64,000 nt of DNA from contig CM036775.1 of assembly GCA_020796225.1 (NCBI GenBank), positions 4,227,393-4,291,392 on the forward strand, read 5' to 3'. The translations under genes were made by a program, and so were the position numbers. This stretch comes from Arion vulgaris (taxonomy: Eukaryota > Mollusca > Gastropoda > Stylommatophora > Arionidae). Below the pieces are notes generated by a model. The model ran no database searches and had not been told where the DNA came from. It saw only the letters and a list, made by a program, of their open reading frames with translations. Positions 41,601 to 53,600 of the stretch are shown in pieces (position 1 is the stretch's first letter; the number at the start of each line of letters is the position of its first letter).

Positions 41601-44600
41601 TCACATATAATCAAACCTAGATTGTTATACACAGTTTAACATATACATATTTACACATGTGTGCCATTTCATATACACCCTTTTAAAATACAATATAACA
41701 ATCCTTCAAACTTTAGAAACCTTTAAATATACTTTTAAAATATCACTTCTATATATACATTTATCATTTAGTAAATAATATTACCATTAACATTCACTTT
41801 AAATATACCATCTTACAATCTTTCTTATACAATTTAACGATATACATAAACCCATACACATTAAAGTACCATTAATATACACATTTAAATATATTTTAAA
41901 ATTTTATAATTTAAAATTTATTTATATACATTTAACATATCATCATTTCTTCTAACATTTAACTGCCAGAGTTCTATACACATTTAACTACCCTCTCCCA
42001 GCGTATTCAGTAGCCATTTGGACTTACACATGTGACTATCCTTTTAACATTCAATACACGATGGCAAAAAATCACAATTCCCCAGATTTCACATGATAAC
42101 ATACACAAACAATACAATTTAACATATCACATTACATACAATAAACTAAGCGCTTTCTATCAAAAATATGCTCAACATATACCACATTTACTATACCATT
42201 TCTATAGGACTTTAAACTATCCATTAAAATAGACACTATTTAAATATACAATTTAACATTACATTAACATATACATTAAATATAACATTTAACATATAAC
42301 ATTTAACATATACACATATAACATATAGACATATAACATTATACACTTTAACATATACACATTTAACATATACACATTTAACATATACACATATAACATA
42401 TAGACATTTAACATATACACATTTAACATATACACATATAACATATACACATTTAACATATACACATTTAACATATACACATTTAACATATACACATATA
42501 ACATATATACATTTAACATATACACATTTAACATATACACATTTAACATATACACATTTAACATATACACATTTAACATATACACATTTAACATATATAC
42601 ATTTAACATATACACATTTAACATATACACATTTAACTATACATTTAACATATACACATTTAACATATAAAATTTAACATATACATTTAACATATACACA
42701 TATAGAATATGTAGCATGAGAAGAGAATCATTATTGCTATTGTAAAACTACAGTACTTTGTTTTTACGTGTATCGCTATTGCTACATAGTTTGGGGTCTG
42801 TGCTAAGCCTTTGCCTTGTGAGTCGAAGGTCATGGGTTCGAGTCCAGACCGCGCCGTTCTGTTCACGAGTGCAATTTTTCCAGAGACCCTAGAGTGTTGC
42901 TGGAGCTACGGAGTTCGTGCTTTGTGCAATATTCTCAGCAGGTGGTGTGCCATTTCTGCTGAGAGGGACCGAGCCATATGAGGTAAAACCCAGTGCAATG
43001 AAGTCAATCCTTCGGCTTTGAAACCCTTTAAAATCATACTTTTACTGCAGTCTTCTAGTATATCGATGATCGATTGAGTGAATGAATTGATTGGACCATC
43101 ATCATTGCACTTCTGCGAATAACCAGGTCTGCTACAATCTTTCTTATACGGGAAGATCTCCGCGGATGTGCATAAACCCATAGCCCCAAGAGGGTTCCGA
43201 TGTAATTGAGGTGGTGAAAATATATTTTAGAAATTTTATATTTAAAATTTTTTTTTAATGAATTTTGCCAGGGCAGCGGCTTTTCAGTCTGTTCTTCTCA
43301 ACTTTTGAACTGCCAGGAGTTCTTTAAGTGTTCAACCTCGCCCGTCTGCCCAGCGTGTTCGTAGCGCGTTGGACTACGGGTGACTATCCCTCTGTGTGTG
43401 CGGGTTCAATTCCGCGGGATGGCAGAAAAAGTCACAGATTCCCCAGATTTACGGTGTTCGTGGCACCGAACCGAAGGTTTACGATGTCCATGGCACCGAG
43501 CCGAAAAGCTCAAGCGCTTCTGGATCGAAAAAAAAAAAAAGTGCTCAACTTGGGACCTACATTTTATCGTCTGTCTCTGATAGGACTAGGAACTCGATCT
43601 CACCTACACTGAGATCAGGTATCTCTGGAAAAATATCCTGACGACTCAGAGTACCTTAGGAATGTAAGGCGATCACCTAACCATAACGATACAGAGACCC
43701 CCCCTGGATAGAGTTGAATTATAAACACCCTCATAGAATGTGGTTGTAAAGATGATTTTCATCTGAACCATAGGTTCCCAAAGTGGGTGGTACTGCCTCC
43801 ACAGTGGGCGATGAAGTACTCTAAGGGGAGAAAGTGGGTTCAGAAGCATTGGAGGTGCGTTCATGCGATCTATGGGTCAGTGACTCCTTATAAAAGAAAT
43901 TAACAATACATATTTTTACGAGGGCGAGTCAATAAGTAAGCCACAAAGTTCTGTGGGATGGTAGGTAAATGTAGTTGGTGTTTTCTAAAGGTGTCATTAG
44001 GTCACAGCAACATCGAACTTTATATTCCCGTTCACCAAGTGGCGCTATGTGTTTCATGCGCATGCGCAGTGCATAGCAACATGCTGTTGCGTGTTTTTTG
44101 TGGGAAAATGACTGCCTGCAAAGGACATTCATAAGGAAATGCTTCCTGTTTATGCTGACCAGTGTTTGTCCCATAAAGCGGCGCATATCTGGGTAAAAAT
44201 ATTTTCTCAAGGACGCTCTAAAATTGCTGATGAAATCCGATCTGGTCGTCCTGTTGAGATTGCAGCAGAAGCATCCGTGCAGCGGGTGGAGGAGAAGATT
44301 AGAGGCGAGTAGCGATATACTCTATAGCATCTGCAATAGGGTGCTCACATGGTTCAGCATACAGCATAATGGATGATTGGTTGAAATTGAAGAAAGTGTG
44401 CTTAAGGTGGGTACCCAGACAAATGAAGAAGAACACAAAATGAACCGATTTGGCCTGTCCTTGCATTATCTCTGCCGATACGAAGATGAAGAAGACATGC
44501 TGAACAGGATTGTTACTGGGGATGAATCATGGGTGCATCACTACCAGCCCGAATCAAAGCGTGCTTCAATGCAGTGGAAACATCTTTCTTCGCCTTGTGT

Positions 44601-47600
44601 CCAAAAATTCAAGATTACACCATCAGCAGAGAAGGTTATGTTGACTGTGTTCTGGGATTGTCAAGGAGTGCTTTTAACTAATTTCAAGAAGAAATGTGAC
44701 AATGTGAATTCTGAAGCGTACTGTGAAGTTCTATCGATGCTTCATGATGCAATTCGAAGAAAACGTCCAGGACTGCTGACTAGAGGAGTGTTGCTTCTTC
44801 ATGACAATGCCAGACCACATACGGCTCGATTAACTCAGGAGAAAATTAACCAACTAAGGTGGAAAGTTCTGGAACATCCACCTTACAGTCCCAACTTAGC
44901 CCCTGACGATTTCCACCTTTTTGGTCCACTGAAAACCCACATTGGTGGGAGACATTTCACGAATGACGCCAAAGTTGAATGTGAAGTGAAAACGTGGTTT
45001 AGAAAACAGAGTCCGCAGTTCTATGCAGCCGGTTTGGGAGGACTGATAAAACGATGGGATAAGTTCATCAATGTTGGTGGAAATTACGTTGAGAAATAAA
45101 GGAACAATGTATGTATAAAAATAAACTGGTTTCAAGTTGTTATCATGTTTAGTTATTTTTCTACAGCCATTTGTTGCTTACTTATTGACTTTCCCTCGTA
45201 AAAATAAATTATTTGGGTGATTTTGCGATTGAATAAATGTATTCTTCTTCTTCATCAGCATTCTCACTAGATTGAGATTTCGGATTCTCTAATAAAGGCA
45301 GCCGTCTGCCTCAGATTATCAGCCACGCCATACAGTTTGTCTTGGACGCTAGTGTAAGTGGGCCACCTCTCTCTTCTCAAGTATGCATACTGGGGGCAGT
45401 TCTGTAGGATATAATTTCTATGATTTCAGCTTTCCCGTTTGTGCCGACCTCTTCAGCAGCAAGTTTTGGCAACCCCCGTGATGGTAGGTCTGACATTCTT
45501 AATGCGGGGCTAAATCTCTGAGGCAGATTGGCGACAGTAGAATCCGTTATCCCATTCTTCATTGTGAGGGGTTGTTGCACCATGTTATGCGCCTTATGGC
45601 CTGGTGCATCCGTTTTCTGCAAGCATTTGTTTCGGGTTAGCATTCCCTAGAATAACTGTATTCAAGATGAAGCACAAATTTACCACTACTTTTTCAATAA
45701 TTTAACGGCATAAGCAGTAATGTATTATTTACATAGAAAATATCAAACTGCTTAAATGCGGGAAACTGTTACAATGGTGAGGGGTAACGTTACAAAATTT
45801 ATGTCTCGCAAAGTGGGCGGTGGCCCAATAAATTTGGGAACATAGATCTAAACCATAGATTCCTAAACTTTTTCGCCTACCGCCCACTTTGCACGACATA
45901 AACTTTGTAACGCCCCTCCACCCATATATATATATATATATGCTCTATTTTCACTTTGACATGAGAAATTGATATATATTTCTGTCATACATGGTCAGTT
46001 TTCAAATAATTATGTATTAAATAGAAAATTGATGAAAAAATGGATCGTGTAAGATGGGCATAAGATGAATTAAAACGCAGAATTCAAATTTTTTATGATT
46101 TTCAATCGCAAAATCCCGTGAAAAAAACACCCCAAATACTTCTGAACCCACTATCGCTCCCTGGAAGGCTTCAGCGCCATTGGGGCGGTACGCCACTTTG
46201 GGAACCCATGATCTAAACCAATCCATGTCAACAGCTAGATTGCAAGAACTTTGGACTGAATATTGGAGTGGCCAGAAAAGGGAAGCACAACAGGTACATT
46301 AACCTGTTCTTTAATCAACATCGAACTGGTACAGTCAGTCACTGGATACTTTTGGAGATAATTGTTAAGGAGCATGTCCGGAGTCTGAGAGCCGTGGTAG
46401 CGTAGTTGTTAATGAACTCGCTTCTCAAGGCTGGTGGTCTGGGTTCAACTCCGCAGTGCGCGTGGAATTTTTCCGACCGCGGCGGCTCTCAGGTCGACCC
46501 AGCCTCAAATGGGTACCAGACATGCTCTGGGAAAGTAAAGGTGGCCGGCATGATGCTGACCACATCACCCATCTTGTGCCGACGGTCAATGAAAAATACA
46601 GGCCTAACACTGTATTGACCTATATACCACAAGGTATGAAAAGGTTCCTTTACTTACTATGTCCGGAGTATAATGAAAATATTCCAAACTGAAACAGCTC
46701 ATAAATAATTTCCGTGTGCAACTAATACTTACTCATTTGGATATGGTGGTTCAGGAAAATTTACAGATTCACACTCATAAGCTGCCAACGTAACTGCTGC
46801 AATATGTGGACCCTGAAAAATGAAAGACAATGTGATATATTTGTGTTTGCAACATCATAATGAAAAAATTGATTAATCGCTTTGAATTGAATGCCACCCA
46901 TGTGTTACCATGGACCTACAAGGCATGTCATAAGAGGCGACTGAGGTAATGGACTAAGGAAGCTATCCTAGTAAATAAAAAGCTTCGAAGAAATTGGATG
47001 TGCTGGCCTACTTGTAGGCGCATAACTACCACAATGTACAATTGCTCTTAGGCTCAGATCACATAAAATCACAAAGAGTGGTTTAACATGTGGTTGATAT
47101 GGAGCATTCGAAGAAGAATTAAGTGCTACAAAAGTGTACTCAGAATACCATGAGAAGAATAAAGAACAAATAATTCTGCAACAGTTTAAAATTTTAAAAT
47201 CTGCTTTTCTCCAATCCTGTTTTGCCTCACAGCGGCAGGACTCCGGAAATTGAAGAGTAATGGTTGATAAAGACGATAAAAATTAGAAAAACTAAATATT
47301 TTGGACACAGTCAAAATTTGGCCTCCATGACACCAGTTCTAAATGTCCTCTGTCCTGCTTGAAGTGCCCGGTATCTGCCGAAGTCATACTCAACTTATTG
47401 TCTTACATTCATCTTCCCCTTGGTCTTCCTATTCCTCATCTGTCTGGTCTAATGCCCACCAAAAGGATCTTTTCCAGAGTATCATGTTGTTTTATAGGTC
47501 AGAAATAAAAAGTGAAATGCGTGCCTGCGAAAAGTTACCAATAACACCAGAAAAGACAGAGTAACCAACATCAGCATAAGAAAGAAAGTTGGCACAGAAC

Positions 47601-50600
47601 CTTGCTTGAATTACATTGAGAAACAAAGAATGAAGTGGTTTGGCCACTTAATAAGAATGCATCCAAACTCCACAGTATACAGAGTCTTCTACAACAAAAC
47701 GCCGGGAAAGAAGGCAAGAGGAAGACCACGGAAACGATAGTTAGATGGCGTAGCTGAATCCTGTGAAAGAGCAAAAATAACAATCACACAAGCCACCAGA
47801 ACAGCGCAAGACAAAAACAGAAAACCACGACACTGGGCAACAACCCGGTAGCAGTGTGACAACAAAAGAATAAGAAGAATAAAAAAGTATAACATAATCA
47901 GACAGGCATTGGACTAGAACCCACAGGGAAAGAAAGAAGTGGGGATGTCAACAATACTTGTCGAAGAACTGTAGAAGTTGAGGTCAGAGTGACAGATGCC
48001 TTATGGGCAGATCTCATGATGAATGAACACAAACAAACATGTGGACAGTAAGCAGGTGAATTTTGGGATAGCTGCTGCAGTGGACACAGCAGGCATGGGA
48101 ATACTCAATGTACCATGATGTTGATTGTATATATATAGCCGTCCATCGCGAGCGATGATGACAACAATCTCAGACATGTGCTGCTGAACCTCTCTGGTGT
48201 GTGCGGAGGTGACTGTAGAGTCCAATCCTAGAACAGAATCCACTACCACAGGTGGGGCATACATGATCAAGGTTAGACATGTGCGTGTTGTGTGCTCTGT
48301 CTTTTCGCGCAGCTCATTTTCTCTGTGCCTCAACAATACGATGATTCTCAGCTATTTGGGTTCCTCTTTTGTTACAGCGCCACATTTGGCGATCTTGCGA
48401 AGGGCTTCCCAGCACGAGGTGTCTATATCGAGCATTTCAGAGACACTTTAAGAGTGTCTTTAAAGCGTTTTCTGTCCACCAGCTGAACGTCTGCCCCTTC
48501 AAGTTTGCCATACATCAACTGTTTTGGGATGCGTTTATCAGGCATTCGAACAACGTGACGACCATTTCATTTGGGCCTTCTGCAACAGTGTGTTGATGCT
48601 TGGGATCTTTGCTCTTGTGAGGACTTCGCTGTCTGGAATTTTGTCCTTCCAGTTTATTTATAGTAGTGTTGATTGTATAACATATCATATCAAAACATAA
48701 TATTCCTTTACTTGAGGATGTAAATTACAAGTACCACTGAAGCCGAAGTCAGGTTCGCCGGAATCACAAGGGACACTGCTGATAAGGCCAGCAAGCCTTT
48801 AGGTAAAAATCACTCAGTAGTGCCATATTAGGTGTCATGACTACGAATGAATTCATAGCAGACAAATAAAATACACACACAAATATGTTTAAAGCCGAAA
48901 GGGTTTTAAAGCCGAAGGATTTACTTCATTGCACCTGGTTTTACCCCATATGGCTCGGTCCCTCTCCGTAGAAATGGCACGCCACCTGCCGAGAGTATTG
49001 CACAAACTCTGTAGCTCCAGCAACAATCCTAGGGTCTCTGGAAAAAACTGCACTCGTGAACAGAAGGCTGCGGTCCGATTCGAACCCACGACCTTCGACT
49101 CGCAAGGCAAAGGGCTTAACCACTCAGCCACAGAGACCCCCTACACAAATATGCACATCATCAAGTAGCTTGTCCCTTCTGGAACCTGGCTCCCGTGACA
49201 GCCGTGCTGAAAAACTCTGTTCTATGCAAGTTGACCGGCGTCAGCAGCAGTCTTTTTCAGATCATCAATGACATCTTGCACCCATTGTCTTCTAGGTCTT
49301 CCTCTCATTCTTCTTCCAGGCACCATTCCTCCAAAATTATCTTCTTTAGGCACTCACATCGTTTGATAGGTCCGAAATATTTAATTTTCCTTAATTTTAT
49401 GCTCTTTAATAGCCAACTCTCTTCAATACCAAGCTGTTGCAGAACAGAAGCATTTGTTCTTTTCTCTGTCCATGATATTCTAAGTACTCTTCTGTAGCAT
49501 TTACATTCAAAGACATTAATGATCTCCGCCGCTTTGTCAATGTCCCATGTCTCATAACCATATGTTCCATGTCTCACAACCATATGTTCCATGTCTCACA
49601 ACCATAGTTCCATGTCTCACAACCATATGTTGCCAAGGAAAAACACAGGCTTTTACACACTTGATTTCTGTTCTTATGTCAGTTCCCTTCCATTGGTTAG
49701 TTGCGATACATGTACAAACAAAGTACTATAGTTTTACAAAATACAGAAACAGTGACGATAAACAGCAACGTTTCGACCAAAGGCCTTTATCAAGCAAACG
49801 ACACAACAGGAGTGACGAATTATAGAGAACACTTACAAATGGACGATAAGGGAAACAAGCAAATGTATCTAATGAACTGGGAATAAAAACGAATAACGAA
49901 ATGAGTGCAACACAAAACTAGAAGTGGAAAAGAAGAGAAACAATATACAATCAAGTGAAAATACATTGGTTAGTTAGTTCTTTTAGTTTTTGCAAAATTC
50001 TTTTCACCAAAAATGACACAATATAACATTAAAAAACAACACTCACCAAATACAAGAGAAAAGTATGAAGGCCAGTACCTAGTCCGACCGATGACAAAAC
50101 ACCTAGACCTATCCAATAAGCAAACCACAAAAACTTTCTTTCTACAGACTTGACCACCTGAAAATATAACAAATTTAATTAGTTACACTGATGGCTTTGT
50201 CAAGTGCGGAACCAGATTAGTGTGGGCTTATTCAGCACAACAAAACGGAAGCAAACTTAATGAGAACTGCTGCGCCTTCGAGACAACATTTAGCAGAACT
50301 ATAGAGATCACCGCTGCCTCCAGAGCTCTTTAATAGGTAGCTGAGCAACAAGCTACCCATACGATTATCATATCAGACTCAATGAAAATGACTGATGAAT
50401 ATGCTTCACAGGATTGAATCTGGAAGTCTGTGCGTGGAATGGGTGGACAGCATTCGGAGATCACATCTCAAGAACATGACTTGGCTGGACATGCTGGAGT
50501 ACAAGGCAACGAACGTGCTGAATTTCTGGCAAACAATGCCCAACTCTAGCTGGCAGAAGTATGGAGTAGGAGAGCGACAGCTGTAGCACTATGCTTCACA

Positions 50601-53600
50601 GGGAGCATAATAAAAGATTTAGTTATATTCCGCTCGAGTGGTTACCGGGCCCAAATTTGGGCTGTAAAGAATAGAACCACTGTAACCTGCCACGCATGTC
50701 GTAAGAGGCGACTAAGGAGGTTTGGCTGAAATCGGATGCATGTGTCCTAAGCGTGTAGAAGTCTATGCGTTTAGGGCCTATCAAACCAATATGCAACGTA
50801 TACACGTTCTTGGCAAAGATCAAACATATCACAAAGAGTGATTAAAATTGGTCATAAGAACGAACGCAAAGAAGAAGTTATAGTCACAATAAGCTCAATA
50901 TATACCTTTTGATGTGGTCCCTCCATTTGGTAGATCAAGTAAGCAACAATAAGCAACATGGCAGCTAAAAGTACAGTCCTTGTTCTTTTATACAATCTGA
51001 AAAGTTGGAACGGCAATATTAACTCCTTGTGTACCAAATGCCACACTATGTGGTGTTTTTAACTCTAAAAACATATCTGCCCTGGTCCACTAAGAGTTAA
51101 TCAATAATATGGAACTCAGTGTAGATGTCTGCAAAACATCATGACTTATCAACATGTGCAGTGAAGTGGGGAGTTTCAGTTTTCTATCCTGTGCCAGGTG
51201 TGTTGTTTCTTCTTCTCCTTCTGCGAGCGCTCTGTATCGACCACTTGTTAACTCTTAGTGGACCAGGGCAAAAGCCATGTTTTTACAAGCCATTTGTTTT
51301 TATAATAAAAAAACTTCCTTTAGTGTGGCTTCTGGTAAAAAGGCGTCCAACCCAAAGTCACATAGTGTGGCGCTTGGTCCATAAGGAGTTAAACCACTCT
51401 TTGTGATTTGTATGTGATCTGAGCCTAAGAGCGACTGTACACTGTGTCAGTTATACGCCTACAAGTAGGCCAGCACGTCCGATTTCTGCTACACTTTTTA
51501 TTTATTAGGGTAGCTTCCCTAGGCCCCTACCTCAGTTGTCTTGTAGGTCAAAGTGTTACTATTCTTTACTCCCCTAGATGTCGACAACTTGGAGGATATT
51601 GCTCAAGACAGGTCAGCCTGGCGTACACTTCTTCAACGCGGTTCTTCGACCTGTGGGGCAGGTAGAACAGCACGGATGGAACAAAACGTCAAAATAGAAA
51701 GGCAGTAAAACCCCCCCACACAAGTGCAAGTATACCTTGTCCACGCTGTAAAAGAACATTCCAAGCCTGTATCGGGCTCACTAGACATCTACGAACACAC
51801 AGACAAACATAACGCAACTAAATTTCCTTGGATGAAAATTGTGTGGTCATCATCACCTGTGATGGACGAGCATCATTCTTTACTCCCCTTGTGTGTCTGA
51901 CAACACATAGGTAAAGTGTGTTGCATCTGTAGTTGTTTTAGTTTTTAATGTCGCAGGATATCTGTGCTAATATCTATCCATCTGGTTCTTGGTCTTCCTC
52001 GCACTCTGCGCCTGGGTTGTTATCGATGCGAGATGGTAGTAGACCTGGTTTCATTCTCCTTAGGGGATCAAACCATTTTAGTATTAACAAACTCAGTCAA
52101 ACGCACAGTCATACAGTGGATCCCATCACACTGCAATATAAGCAAACGAAGAGGCAGACAAGCTAGCAAAGGCAGGAGGGCGACTGCCGCAGACCGATTA
52201 CGAAATCAGCTACGAGGAAGCTAAACCAACCATCGGATGGCGATACAGAGAGAAGTGGTTGCAAGATCACTCTCAACACAACGCCAAAGTTGGGTACTAT
52301 AGTCTGTCCCATAGCAAACAAGTTGTCATATTCCGTCTCCGTACTGGCCATAACAGACTGCGGTCTCACCTTTACAACAAATTTTAAATTGGCACAACTA
52401 GCCTGTGCCACTGCGAGAAGGCGGACATGATGGCAGAGCACCTACTGCAAGACTGCCAACTGCTAGCAGGCCTGAGAAACTAAACCAGGCTGGAAAATAC
52501 CAAGCTAAATGAGGAGCTGTACGGAGTGTCTAAGCGGTGATCACGCACGAGAGAAACCATTCTAGTTGTTGCCTTCTAATATGTTTGATAACTTTTCTGT
52601 GAAACGTAATGAACATAAAATGGGACAAATTCAGGAAAAGGGATGATATCAGAGAAATATCTGGTCAACCACTGTTGTAAGAAGGAGAAGATGGAGATAT
52701 GTTAAGCATACTCTGAGAAGAAATGATCAATGAATCACTAAGCATGCACTGATGTGGGAAGCAAAGGGTTCAAGAAGGAGAAGATGGAGTTATGTTAAGC
52801 ATACTCTGAGAAGAAATGATCAATGAATCACTAAGCATGCACTGATGTGGGAAGCAAAGGGTTCAAGAAGGAGAAGATGGAGATATGTTAAGCATACTCT
52901 GAGAAGAAATGATCAATGAATCACTAAGCATGCACTGATGTGGGAAGCAAAGGGTTCAAGAAGGAGAAGATGGAGATATGTTAAGCATACTCTGAGAAGA
53001 AATGATCAATGAATCACTAAGCATGCACTGATGTGGGAAGCAAAAGGTTCAAGAAGGAGAAGATGGAGATATGTTAAGCATACTCTGAGAAATGATCAAT
53101 GAATCACTAAGCATGCACTTATGTGGGAGGCAAAGGGTTCAAGAAGGAGAAGATGGAGATATGTTAAGCATACTCTTGAGAAGAAATGATCAATGAATCA
53201 CTAAGCATGCACTGATGTGGGAAGCAAAAGGTTCAAGAAGGAGAAGATGGAGATATGTTAAGCATACTCTGAGAAGAAATGATCAATGAATCACTAAGCA
53301 TGCACTGATGTGGGAAGCAAAAGGTTCAAGAAGGAGAAGATGGAGATATGTTAAGCATACTCTGAGAAGAAATGATCAATGAATCACTAAGCATGCACTG
53401 ATGTGGGAAGCAAAGGGTTCAAGAAGGAGATATGTTAAGCTATACCTGAGAAGAAATGATCAATGAATCCTACAGGCACTGATGTGGAAGCAAAGAGTTC
53501 AAGAAGGAGAAGATGGAGATATGTTAAACATACCTGGAAGAAAGATCAATAATCACTACATGCACTTGATGTGTGAGGCAAAGGGTTCAAGAAGGAGAGA

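Larger units (their letters stand above)
43769..45845. mobile_element. hAT-like non-autonomous element containing mariner
   Basis: Left end cataggttcccaaagtgggt; right end reversed ctatgttcccaaatttattg. Flanked by atctgaac (43761-43768) and atctaaac (45846-45853), a 7/8 match for the 8-bp TSD expected of hAT. Without the mariner it is about 0.8 kb. No hAT transposase frame seen. Confidence 0.72.

Noticed and set aside
44377..45099. mariner transposase as an active gene
   Set aside because: The catalytic half is open, but the N-terminal DNA-binding part upstream has stops and frameshifts.
48900..49141. Genuine tRNA genes (several B boxes such as gggttcgaatc occur in the window)
   Set aside because: Each belongs to a repeated element with a shared non-tRNA body; the heads do not fold as full cloverleaves by eye, so they are SINE promoters.
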